Positions 8,962-17,051 of a DNA stretch of 64,000 nt are shown one piece after another. The notes beneath the pieces were generated by a model. It did not search any database. It had not been told where the DNA came from and saw only the letters and a list, made by a program, of their open reading frames with translations. Both the position numbers and the translations under genes were made by a program. Position 1 is the stretch's first letter. Each line of letters starts with the position of its first letter. The stretch covers positions 434,001 to 498,000 of the forward strand of contig NZ_WWCN01000001.1 in NCBI RefSeq assembly GCF_009857445.1. The letters are read 5' to 3'. This stretch comes from Duganella flavida. Lineage in GTDB: Bacteria > Pseudomonadota > Gammaproteobacteria > Burkholderiales > Burkholderiaceae_D.

Positions 8962-10545
8962 TCAGTCCGGCGTGCGGCCGATGGAAGGGTCGCGCTCGAT
9001 CATATCCAGCAAGGCCGCCACCACCTCAGGATCGAACTGCTTGCCGGCGCGGTCCTTGATGTAGGCGACCGCCTCGGTGTGCGGCCACGGCTCCTTGTAC
9101 GGGCGCTCGTGCAGCAACGAATCGAACACATCGATCACCGCCACAATCCGCGCCGCAATCGGGATATCACGGCCCTTCAGCTGGTTGGGATAGCCATTGC
9201 CATCCCAATGCTCATGGTGGCCGCCGGCGATTTCGGCGCCATAAGTTAGATAGCTGACGCCATCCACCATTTTCGACGCCCGCTCCAGGATCGCCTTGCC
9301 CACCGCCGCGTGCTGCTGCATCTCGGCGCGTTCTTCCGGCGTATGAATGCCCGGCTTGAGCAGGATGTGATCCGGCGTCGCCACCTTGCCCACATCGTGC
9401 AGGATCGACGCCAGGCCGATCATTTCCAGCAGCTGCGGCGTCACCTCGTCCGGATACGCGCCGCGCTCATGCAGGCGCTGCGCCAGCCCCGTGGACAGCA
9501 TCTGCACCCGCCGCACATGGCCGCCGGTGCCGCTGTCGCGGAACTCGGCCAGATCGGCCAGCGCCACCACCGTGGCCTCCTGCGCCTTGCGCAGCTGGCC
9601 GAACATGTAGAGATTGTCGAACGCCGCCGCAATACGCTGGCAGAACACTTCCAGCAGGTCGCGCTGGATCTGCGCCAGCGGCCATGGCGGCGTCACCGAA
9701 ATCGCCACCTCGCGGTTTTCCTGCGTGTGGATGAACAGCACATTGGCCGGATGCTCGAACTGCGATTTCTTTTCGTTGAAGGCCTTGACGATGGTCGGCC
9801 ATAGCGGGTGCGAGGTTGGCATCAGTTCCGACTCGTTCAGCGTCGCATAATTGCCGGTGGCCGCCACCACGGTGGTGACGCCGGTGTCGCCCTGCATCAG
9901 GCACAGCACGCCGTCCGAACCGACGTCGAGGATGGCGCTGACCTGGTTCAGCACGCCCGAGGCAAACTCGCGCAGCGAATGGATCTGGTACAGATTGGTG
10001 GCGCCGGCCAGGATCTTGCCGAGGCCAATGCGGCTGCGCTCCAGCATGTTCAGGCTCTCGTACGCGCGCAGCGCCGAGATCACCGTGGTGAACAGCTTCT
10101 GCGTGGTCAGCTCGGTCTTGGCCTTGTAATCGTTGATGTCGTATTCGATGATCACGCGCTGCTCCGGCGCCTGTCCCGGCTGGCCGGTACGCAGCACCAC
10201 GCGCACGATGGTGTTGTGGAGTTCTTCGCGTATGCGGCGCGCCAGCAGCAGGCCGGCGTCGTCGGTTTCCATCACCACGTCCAGCAGCACCAGGGCGATG
10301 TCCGGCGTGTCGCGCAGGATGTCGTAGGCTTCGCGCCCGCTGTAGGCCGAGAACAATTCCAGCTCGCGGCCCTTGAAGCTGACATTGCGCAGCGCTAGCC
10401 GCGTGACGGCATGCACATCGACATCATCGTCAACGATTAACACCCGCCACAAGCGCTGGTCTGGCGCGCTGAGACCGCTGGCTGGAAGCTCTTCTTCGTC
10501 TTCGTCGATCAGCCAGTTGTCATCTGCGGCGTTGGAATCGGTCAT
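8962..10545 (-). CDS. response regulator with HD-GYP phosphodiesterase domain
   Basis: Predicted cytoplasmic c-di-GMP phosphodiesterase under two-component control. The 527-residue product has an acidic N-terminal tail (1-30), a receiver domain (about 33-155; acidic pocket VDDD, phosphoacceptor D89 in LLDVVME), a DUF3369-type sensor-like middle region (about 170-330) and an HD-GYP domain. In the last, ILHDVGKVATPDHILLKPG supplies the HD metal ligands, and HHEHWDGNGYP carries an intact GYP motif near residue 450. No cognate histidine kinase is adjacent. It faces the GGDEF-EAL gene with only 12 bases between the stop codons. The ATG is preceded by AGGAGATTG. Confidence 0.9.
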   Translation of the reverse strand: MTDSNAADDNWLIDEDEEELPASGLSAPDQRLWRVLIVDDDVDVHAVTRLALRNVSFKGRELELFSAYSGREAYDILRDTPDIALVLLDVVMETDDAGLLLARRIREELHNTIVRVVLRTGQPGQAPEQRVIIEYDINDYKAKTELTTQKLFTTVISALRAYESLNMLERSRIGLGKILAGATNLYQIHSLREFASGVLNQVSAILDVGSDGVLCLMQGDTGVTTVVAATGNYATLNESELMPTSHPLWPTIVKAFNEKKSQFEHPANVLFIHTQENREVAISVTPPWPLAQIQRDLLEVFCQRIAAAFDNLYMFGQLRKAQEATVVALADLAEFRDSGTGGHVRRVQMLSTGLAQRLHERGAYPDEVTPQLLEMIGLASILHDVGKVATPDHILLKPGIHTPEERAEMQQHAAVGKAILERASKMVDGVSYLTYGAEIAGGHHEHWDGNGYPNQLKGRDIPIAARIVAVIDVFDSLLHERPYKEPWPHTEAVAYIKDRAGKQFDPEVVAALLDMIERDPSIGRTPD

Positions 10546-10623
10546 ATACGCAATCTCCTGTTGTTACCCTAGGATAATCAGAATCCCCCCCGGTGACAAC
10601 AGATATCGCGCTGCGCTGCGGCA

Positions 10624-11661
10624 CTAGTTGTTGACGGGGGACGTCCCTGCTTCCGCCCCTGCTGCAGCCGTACGGTTAGCCGCCGAGCAAGCACCCGGAT
10701 TGGCGCCAGCATCCAGGTTTTGATAGCGGATTTCATATTTGCCGTTGGCCAGTTTGTCGACCAGCAGCTTGTCGTGCGCCTGCACATAGGCATAGCGCAC
10801 ATTGGCGTGGCGCTCCATGTCGTAGACCTTGATGAAGACCGCCGAGTTGTTGCCGGCGTTATCCAGCGTCAGCTGCATTTCATCGCCACGGTTACCGACC
10901 GGGAAGCCCTCCATATAGCCGGAGCGGGCCGGCCACGGTTCGCCGTTGGGCGCCACCAGTGTCTGGGTCTGGGTTTCGCTGTCGCACTCGGCGCCGGCGC
11001 CGGGCACCACCACCTGCGACGAGGCCAGCACCTTGATCGGCGACGGCTTGACTGCGTGCGCTTCATTCAGGCGCACCGTAGCCCAGGCTTCGCGCAGTTC
11101 GGCGCGTTGCGGATCTTGCTGCGAACGCGACGGCGCCGCGTCGGGTGTGGCGGCATTGGCGTTGATACCGCCCTTGCCGCCCCAGGCCGCACTCAGCATA
11201 TTGGACACCAGCTGCGGTTCGGCCACCATGGTCACACCGCCCAGCCAGCCCGCCACCAGGCACAAAGCCAACCCGGCCCAGACTTTCCAGTCGCGGCGGC
11301 GCGGACGCAGGCGTGCCGGTTCAGGAACATGTTCGGGATGCCAGTCGCGCTCGTGCTTATGCTTGTCGCTGCGGGCGCCATGGGCATGGCCATGGCCGTC
11401 CTCGTTGCGGGTGCTCTCCAGCCATTCGATTTCCCACTCCTCGGAGGTGATCCACTCGTCATGCTCCTTGCGGCGCTGCGGGTCGGACAGGGTCTCGTAG
11501 GCGCTGTTGAGGATGGCCATGATGCGCGCAGCCTTCTCATCACCCGGATTTTTATCAGGGTGGTATTTTTGGCTCAGCGCCTTGTAGGCGGCACGTATGA
11601 CTTCCTGCGGCGCCATGCGCGCCACTTTCAGGTTGTCATAGTGAGTATGTATCTTAGCCAT
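10624..11661 (-). CDS. membrane-anchored J-domain protein
   Basis: Probable DnaK co-chaperone tethered to the inner membrane. The 345-residue product has an N-terminal J domain (about 6-70) with the essential HPD at 34-36, a His-rich charged stretch (88-111), one predicted membrane helix (127-146) and a C-terminal part, likely periplasmic, with two cysteines and no recognised family. It lacks the Gly/Phe and zinc-finger regions of DnaJ. It is upstream of, and co-directional with, the HD-GYP gene (78-base gap). The role of the C-terminal region is unknown; a cysteine pair there could form a disulfide. Confidence 0.75.
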   Translation of the reverse strand: MAKIHTHYDNLKVARMAPQEVIRAAYKALSQKYHPDKNPGDEKAARIMAILNSAYETLSDPQRRKEHDEWITSEEWEIEWLESTRNEDGHGHAHGARSDKHKHERDWHPEHVPEPARLRPRRRDWKVWAGLALCLVAGWLGGVTMVAEPQLVSNMLSAAWGGKGGINANAATPDAAPSRSQQDPQRAELREAWATVRLNEAHAVKPSPIKVLASSQVVVPGAGAECDSETQTQTLVAPNGEPWPARSGYMEGFPVGNRGDEMQLTLDNAGNNSAVFIKVYDMERHANVRYAYVQAHDKLLVDKLANGKYEIRYQNLDAGANPGACSAANRTAAAGAEAGTSPVNN

Positions 11662-11777
11662 AAAGGGAAATCGACGCGGAATCAGTCATCATAGCCCATC
11701 TTAGCGCATGCAATCGATGTAGCATGCACGGAATTGACTTGCTTTTCTGCCTATTGTGTTTTTCCGTCTACAGGCGA

Positions 11778-12920
11778 TTACAAACGATGCGTGCGGTCCT
11801 GGGCGACGATCGCCTCGGGCAATTCCACGCCCTTGCCCACTGCCAGCACCTTGAACAATTCACCCATCTCAGCCGGCGACACCAGCTTTTGCATGGCGCG
11901 CGCCTGTGGCAGGTAATTCATGGCATCGGCCGGGTCGGTGCGCAGCAGCAGTTCGCCGATGCCGGCGCCCAGCAGGAAGCCGGACTGGTTCAAATACCCC
12001 AGCACTTCCGCGCCCGCATCCTGCGCCGCCAGCGCCATCGCCGTGAAATCGACGTGGGCAGTGATGTCCTGCAAGCCCGGATAGTAGAACGGGTCCGGAT
12101 GAGCATGATGGCGGTAGTGGCACATCAGGGTGCCGGTGGCGCGCTGGTCGAAGTAGTACTCGCGCGCCGGGAAGCCGTAGTCGAACAGGAAGGCGGCGCC
12201 CTTGCCCATCATGCGCCCCAGCGTCGCCATGAAACCGCAGGCCACACCGTGCAGCTCGGTCACATAACCGACTGGCAGGAATTCATGTTCAGGAATCTGG
12301 CGCTCGACCTGCTGCAGCAATTCTGCGCTGGCCGGCGCCTCCAGGTACTGGAAGCGGCCATCGCTGACCGTCACCTGCAACTCCTGCCAGCCCTGCGGAT
12401 TCTTGATCACCAGATGAATCGGCATCGCATCCAGCACCTCGTTACCGAATACCACGCCGTCGAACGATGCCGGCATGGCGTCCAGCCACTCCACTTGCGG
12501 GAAGTCGCGCAGCTTTTCCTGCTGGCGGCCGCGCAGTTCGCCGGAAAGTTCGACGATGCTGTAGCGCTCCACTTTGACGCCAGCGGCGGTGAGCTCGGTC
12601 AGGATGTCGAACGCCAGCTTGCCGGTGCCGGCGCCGAATTCGAGGATGCTCGGCGCGCTTTGGGCGATAATAGCGGCTGCAACTTGCGCCAGCGCCGCGC
12701 CGAACAAGGGCGACAGCTCGGGAGCGGTTGTAAAATCGCCATCTTTGCCTAATTTGGCGGAGCCGCCGCTGTAGTAGCCCAGGCCGGGCGCATACAGGGC
12801 CAGCTCCATATAGCGGGCGAAGGAAATGGCGCCTGAGTTGCTCTCGATTTCGGCGGCGATCAGGTGCTGCAGGGCGTGGGACGCGGCCAGCGCGTCGCTA
12901 GAAGGTACGGGTAAGGACAT
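11778..12920 (-). CDS. MidA/NDUFAF7-family SAM-dependent methyltransferase
   Basis: Class I S-adenosylmethionine methyltransferase of the DUF185/MidA family. The mitochondrial homologue NDUFAF7 methylates an arginine of respiratory complex I; the bacterial substrate is not established. The 380-residue product has the SAM-binding motif LEFGAGTGKLAFDIL and the conserved early segment ISFARYMELALYAPGLGYY. It is divergent from the pteridine reductase gene with only 24 bases between the starts. There is no Shine-Dalgarno; a consensus TATAAT lies six bases before the ATG, which suggests a leaderless mRNA. Confidence 0.87.
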   Translation of the reverse strand: MSLPVPSSDALAASHALQHLIAAEIESNSGAISFARYMELALYAPGLGYYSGGSAKLGKDGDFTTAPELSPLFGAALAQVAAAIIAQSAPSILEFGAGTGKLAFDILTELTAAGVKVERYSIVELSGELRGRQQEKLRDFPQVEWLDAMPASFDGVVFGNEVLDAMPIHLVIKNPQGWQELQVTVSDGRFQYLEAPASAELLQQVERQIPEHEFLPVGYVTELHGVACGFMATLGRMMGKGAAFLFDYGFPAREYYFDQRATGTLMCHYRHHAHPDPFYYPGLQDITAHVDFTAMALAAQDAGAEVLGYLNQSGFLLGAGIGELLLRTDPADAMNYLPQARAMQKLVSPAEMGELFKVLAVGKGVELPEAIVAQDRTHRL

Positions 12921-12926
12921 CCCGGC

Positions 12927-12932
12927 ATTATA
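12927..12932 (-). promoter_or_regulatory. TATAAT -10 box six bases before the MidA-like start
   Basis: TATAAT on the minus strand, then GCCGGG, then the ATG at 12920. The predicted start point is the A of ATG. No good -35 box is seen at 16-18 bases. The box lies in the 24-base gap shared with the divergent pteridine reductase gene. Confidence 0.45.
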
Positions 12933-12944
12933 TCCAGTTCAAAC

Positions 12945-13724
12945 ATGATGACATCTAAGGACAATTCCGGGCCCCGCGTGGCCCTCGTTACCGGAGCGGG
13001 CCGCCGCCTCGGCCGCGCCATCGCGCTCGGCATGGCGCATGCCGGCTGGGACGTAGCGGTACACTACCGCGCTTCCGAAGCGGAAGCCAAGGCTGTGGTG
13101 GCCGAGATCGTCGCCATGGGCCGCCGCGCCGCCGCTCTGCACTGCGAGCTGGCCGACGAAGCGGCCGTGCGCGAGCTGCTGCCGCGCGCCGTGGCAGCGC
13201 TGGGCGCGGTGCAGTGCGTGGTCAACAGCGCCTCGCTGTTCGACTACGACAGCGCGGCCGATTTCAGCAGCGCCAAACTGGACGCCCATATGCGCGCCAA
13301 CGTCGCCGCGCCGGTACTGCTGGCGCAAGCCCTGCACGCGGCCACGCCGGACGGCCAGCAAGCCGCCGTTATCAACCTGCTGGACCAGAAGCTGTACAAT
13401 CTCAATCCTGATTTTTTGTCGTACACCCTGTCCAAGGCTGCGCTGCACACCGCCACCACCATGCTGGCACAGGCGCTGGCGCCGAAATTAAGGGTGGTGG
13501 GCGTGGCGCCGGGCCTGACCATGGTGTCCGGCGACCAGACCGAAGCCGGTTTCGCCAACGCGCACCAGCAAACGCCGCTGGGCCGTTCCAGCACTCCACA
13601 AGACATCGTCGACGCCGTGCTGTATGCCGCGTCGGCCCGTGCCGTCACTGGCACCACGCTGCTGGTCGATGGCGGCCAGCACCTGCTGCCGCTGCAACGC
13701 GACGTGATGTTTTTAGCTAAATAA
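12945..13724 (+). CDS. pteridine reductase-like short-chain dehydrogenase
   Basis: NADPH-dependent SDR, most likely reducing dihydrofolate or dihydromonapterin (FolM/PTR1 type). The 259-residue product has the dinucleotide motif TGAGRRLGRA, where the Arg in the loop is typical of pteridine reductases, and the catalytic YTLSK. The usual catalytic serine is replaced in NLLDQK by aspartate, as in PTR1. The C-terminus keeps VDGGQHL. It is followed after 21 bases by a FolB-like gene, which supports a folate or pterin role. The start could be either of two adjacent ATGs; neither has a clear ribosome-binding site. Confidence 0.8.
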   Translation: MMTSKDNSGPRVALVTGAGRRLGRAIALGMAHAGWDVAVHYRASEAEAKAVVAEIVAMGRRAAALHCELADEAAVRELLPRAVAALGAVQCVVNSASLFDYDSAADFSSAKLDAHMRANVAAPVLLAQALHAATPDGQQAAVINLLDQKLYNLNPDFLSYTLSKAALHTATTMLAQALAPKLRVVGVAPGLTMVSGDQTEAGFANAHQQTPLGRSSTPQDIVDAVLYAASARAVTGTTLLVDGGQHLLPLQRDVMFLAK

Positions 13725-13745
13725 TTTATATCAAAAAGGTTTCCC

Positions 13746-14144
13746 ATGCTGTCCGCCCTGATCCATCCACAACTGAACGACTGCCGCCGCCTGTTCCTGC
13801 GCAACTACGAAGTCATGATCAACATCGGCGTCTACGAGTTCGAGAAAAAAGGCGAGCAGCGCCTGCTGATCAACGTTGACCTGTACATCCCGCTGGCGGT
13901 GTCGTCGCCGACCCAGGACCAGCTGGAAGAAGTGGTGGATTACGACTTTATGCGCAACACCATCGCCCAGCGCATGGCGCGCGGCCACGTGCAGCTGCAA
14001 GAAACGCTGTGCGACGACATCGTGCGCTCGATGCTGGAGCACCCGAGCGTGCGCGCGGCACGCGTCTCGACCATGAAGCCGGACGTCTACCCGGACTGCG
14101 AAGGCGTGGGCGTGGAAGTATTCAAAATTAAGGACGCAGCATGA
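13746..14144 (+). CDS. folB: dihydroneopterin aldolase family protein
   Basis: Likely dihydroneopterin aldolase or epimerase of folate biosynthesis, cleaving dihydroneopterin to 6-hydroxymethyl-dihydropterin. The 132-residue product is of family length and keeps the core [18 protein letters not shown] with its catalytic glutamate, VDYDFM, the segment around ETLCDDIV and the KP motif (TMKPDVYP) near the C-terminus. It follows the pteridine reductase gene and overlaps ttcA by four bases (ATGA), so the three form an operon. The paralogue FolX is the alternative. Confidence 0.82.
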   Translation: MLSALIHPQLNDCRRLFLRNYEVMINIGVYEFEKKGEQRLLINVDLYIPLAVSSPTQDQLEEVVDYDFMRNTIAQRMARGHVQLQETLCDDIVRSMLEHPSVRAARVSTMKPDVYPDCEGVGVEVFKIKDAA

Positions 14145-15058
14145 ACGCCGTTATTGAAGAAATCAGCGTCAAGAGCGCTGAGAAAATCGCCCACGAGAAC
14201 AACAAGCTGCACAAGCGCCTGTGCCGCCTGGTTGGCCAGGCCATCGGCGACTTCAACATGATTGAAGACGGCGACAAGATCATGGTCTGCCTGTCCGGCG
14301 GCAAGGACTCCTACGCCCTGCTCGACATTTTGATGACGCTGCGCGAACGCGCGCCGATCAACTTCGAGATCGTGGCCGTGAACCTGGACCAGAAACAGCC
14401 CAACTTCCCGGCCGACATTCTGCCGGCCTACCTGGAAAAGCTGGGCATCCCGTTCCATATTGAGAACCAGGACACCTACAGCATCGTCAAGCGCCTGATC
14501 CCGGAAGGCAAGACCACCTGCTCGCTGTGCTCGCGCCTGCGCCGCGGCATCCTGTACCGTGTGGCCGATGAGCTGGGCTGCAACAAGATCGCCCTCGGCC
14601 ACCACCGCGACGACATCCTTGAGACCTTCTTCCTGAACATGTTCTTCGGCGGGAAAATCAAAGGCATGCCGGCCAAGCTGGTATCGGATGATGGCAAGCA
14701 CATGGTGATCCGCCCGCTGGCCTACGTGAAGGAAGAAGACACCGAGCGCTACGCCGAAGTCAAAGGTTTCCCGATCATCCCGTGCGACCTGTGCGGCTCG
14801 CAGGAAAACCTGCAGCGCAAGCAGATCAAAGCCATGATGCGCGACTGGGAAAAGAAATTCCCTGGCCGTGTTGAAAACATCTTCTCGTCGCTGTCGACCG
14901 TAGTGCCATCGCACCTGATGGACCGTGACCTGTTCGGCTTCAAAGACATCAAAGCCGACGGCATCGCCAATCCACAAGGCGACATCGCCTTCGACGAAGA
15001 GCCATGCTCCACCCCGGCCACCGTGCCAGGCATCATTTCCCTGCAGCGGGAAGACTGA
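14141..15058 (+). CDS. ttcA: tRNA 2-thiocytidine biosynthesis protein TtcA
   Basis: ATP-dependent enzyme that thiolates cytidine 32 of tRNA using a [4Fe-4S] cluster. The 305-residue product has the PP-loop SGGKDS (52-57), the CxxC pair CSLC (127-130) and a third cysteine region [13 protein letters not shown] that helps hold the cluster. The start overlaps the stop of the FolB-like gene (ATGA). Confidence 0.95.
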   Translation: MNAVIEEISVKSAEKIAHENNKLHKRLCRLVGQAIGDFNMIEDGDKIMVCLSGGKDSYALLDILMTLRERAPINFEIVAVNLDQKQPNFPADILPAYLEKLGIPFHIENQDTYSIVKRLIPEGKTTCSLCSRLRRGILYRVADELGCNKIALGHHRDDILETFFLNMFFGGKIKGMPAKLVSDDGKHMVIRPLAYVKEEDTERYAEVKGFPIIPCDLCGSQENLQRKQIKAMMRDWEKKFPGRVENIFSSLSTVVPSHLMDRDLFGFKDIKADGIANPQGDIAFDEEPCSTPATVPGIISLQRED

Positions 15059-15133
15059 CCTCGAAGTTCAATTGCTTCTTCCCTCGGCTTGTACGTAATA
15101 CAACAACCACAGGGTAAGGAGAAGTTCGACGCC

Positions 15134-15244
15134 ATGTCGCCGGCCGAACAGGCCGGCGTCATGGCCAAGGTGGCTGCGATGCTCAAGCAGCAGATAGAAG
15201 AGGCGGCGCACAAGCAGGACGCCTCCTCTTCCGGCATGCTTTAG
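15134..15244 (+). CDS. small ORF downstream of ttcA, unrecognised
   Basis: A 36-codon ORF whose product starts MSPAEQAGVMAKVAAM and is rich in Ala, Gln and Lys, predicted helical, with a Ser-rich tail. AAGGAG lies 12 bases upstream, a rather long spacing. The frame is open back to the ttcA stop at 15056-15058 and is the same frame as ttcA, so a longer form from a TTG at 15089 or the relic of a larger gene is possible. It ends over the stop of the convergent M14 peptidase gene (three bases shared). No family recognised. Confidence 0.35.
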   Translation: MSPAEQAGVMAKVAAMLKQQIEEAAHKQDASSSGML

Positions 15245-17019
15245 TACTTCTGCGCAGTGCGCATCACGGGGTAGAGATTGAAACGCTCATCCCACGAGGC
15301 GTGCCGCTTGGCGAAGAACTCCAGGCGCTTCTCCGGGCTCTTGTTGAAGGCCGCGTCGGTATCGAGCTTTTTGCGGAATTCTTCGCGCAGCGCCGGATCG
15401 GCGTCCAGCTGGTCGCGCGCCACTTCCTCGGCCACGTATTCCTCCATGTATTCCTTGCGTTCAAAGGCGTTATTGAATTCGCCCCACGCCAGCAGACCGT
15501 CGGCGCCACGTGGCTCCAGCATGGTCATCACCAGCCGCGCCTTCGGCTGCGCAATCGGCACGAACAGCGCGCCTTTTGCCACCGGACGGCGCTCGCGGCC
15601 CCAATCGCCTTCCACCGCCAGCGACTGGTGGCCTTCAAACGACTGCGCGCCGAAGGTGGTCTTGCTGGCGCGGAAGGACTCCACTTCGGCCGACATCTGG
15701 TCGTCCTTGATCACCTTGAACTCAATGCCGTGCTGTTTCAGCTTGGCGCTTACCCAGGCCGCATCCGCCGCCGGCACGATGTAGCCGCCCAGCGGCGCTT
15801 TCACGCGGTAGTCCGGCACCACTTCATCGCGCAGCGGCACGCTCCAGACTTGCGGCTTGGTCTCGTCGTAGCGCGTCCACAGGCCGCCGGAAATGTCCGA
15901 GTGCTCGCGCGTGTAGGCGTAGCCCGGAAACTCGATGGTTTTACTATTGAAGGTGGTGCGGTAGCTGAGCGGGAAATCGCTGCCGCCCAGCGCCAGCGCG
16001 CGCGCGTCGGCCTGCTGCACCAGCTTTTGCCAATCCTTGCCATGCTGCGCCACTTGCGACAGCAAGGACACGATGGTGTTGCGCGTAATGCGCACACGGG
16101 TCGGATAATCTTTCCACGAATGGGTTTCCACCAGCATGGCGAAGCGGTTACGCATCGGGAAGTAGCCGGTCGAGAAGCGCGGCGTCGCCATGCTGTCGAT
16201 GAAGCCGGAGGTCGGATCATCTTCCTTGGCGAACGAAATGTAGAAGGAACGCGGATCGGAACCCTGCGCCTTCAGATCGGCCATCACATTTTTTTGCAGC
16301 GCGGCGCCGGCCACTTTCAGGTCTTCGTCGCCGCCGTGTACCGGCTCTACCTGGATTGAAACGTCCGGCTGGAACTTGGCGCCGTCGGTTACGTGCAGGT
16401 CGATATAGGCCAGCGGATCCCATGCGTTCACCAGCGCCAGCATGGCTTGCATTTCCGGCGCATCGGCTTTCACGTAATCGCGATTCAGGTTGTAGTTTTG
16501 CGCCGTGGTGCGCCAGCCCATTTCCACCGGGCCGCGCTGGTTAGGGCGATTGTTTTTGCCGAAGCGCTCATGGCCATCGACGTTGAACACCGGGACGAAC
16601 AGCAGCACCTGCTGATCCAATGCACCCGGTGCGGCCTTGTTCTCCAGCGCTTCACGCAACGCCAGGAAGCCTGCATCCTTGCCGTCGATTTCACCGGCGT
16701 GGATGCCGCCTTGTACCAGCAGCACCGGCACGCCCTTCTTCTTCGCCTGTTCCGCAGTCAGCGCGCCAGTGCGCGAGACGGCCAGTGCCAGCATCGGACG
16801 GCCTTGCGGCGTGCGGCCGAATTCAAAGCAGCGCACCTGCTTCGGATACGCCTTCTGGAACTGCGTGCATAGCGCGATCACTTCGTCGTAACGGCCGGTG
16901 GCCTGGAACCCGGAGCGCTCGGAAACGGTGCTCAACGGCGCCGCAGCAGGTGCAGCAGGTGCAGCGATAGCCAGCGCGGAGTTGGCGGCAAAGGCAAGCA
17001 GAATGGCGGAACGTATCAT
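15241..17019 (-). CDS. exported M14-family zinc carboxypeptidase
   Basis: Secreted metallopeptidase of family M14. The 592-residue product has a signal peptide (about 1-20, ending LAIAA) and a carboxypeptidase domain (about 40-340). The zinc ligands are H107 and E110 in GGIHAGEIDGKD and H209 in YIDLHVTDG. The core also has FVPVFNVDGHERFG and NRDYVKAD. The C-terminal 250 residues are family-specific. Substrate unknown; most likely extracellular or periplasmic peptides. The next gene upstream on the same strand is an S41 peptidase, 32 bases away, so the two may be one operon. Confidence 0.88.
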   Translation of the reverse strand: MIRSAILLAFAANSALAIAAPAAPAAAPLSTVSERSGFQATGRYDEVIALCTQFQKAYPKQVRCFEFGRTPQGRPMLALAVSRTGALTAEQAKKKGVPVLLVQGGIHAGEIDGKDAGFLALREALENKAAPGALDQQVLLFVPVFNVDGHERFGKNNRPNQRGPVEMGWRTTAQNYNLNRDYVKADAPEMQAMLALVNAWDPLAYIDLHVTDGAKFQPDVSIQVEPVHGGDEDLKVAGAALQKNVMADLKAQGSDPRSFYISFAKEDDPTSGFIDSMATPRFSTGYFPMRNRFAMLVETHSWKDYPTRVRITRNTIVSLLSQVAQHGKDWQKLVQQADARALALGGSDFPLSYRTTFNSKTIEFPGYAYTREHSDISGGLWTRYDETKPQVWSVPLRDEVVPDYRVKAPLGGYIVPAADAAWVSAKLKQHGIEFKVIKDDQMSAEVESFRASKTTFGAQSFEGHQSLAVEGDWGRERRPVAKGALFVPIAQPKARLVMTMLEPRGADGLLAWGEFNNAFERKEYMEEYVAEEVARDQLDADPALREEFRKKLDTDAAFNKSPEKRLEFFAKRHASWDERFNLYPVMRTAQKY

Positions 17020-17051
17020 GTCGGACTTCCAGCGTTAGGTTAAAAATTTGT

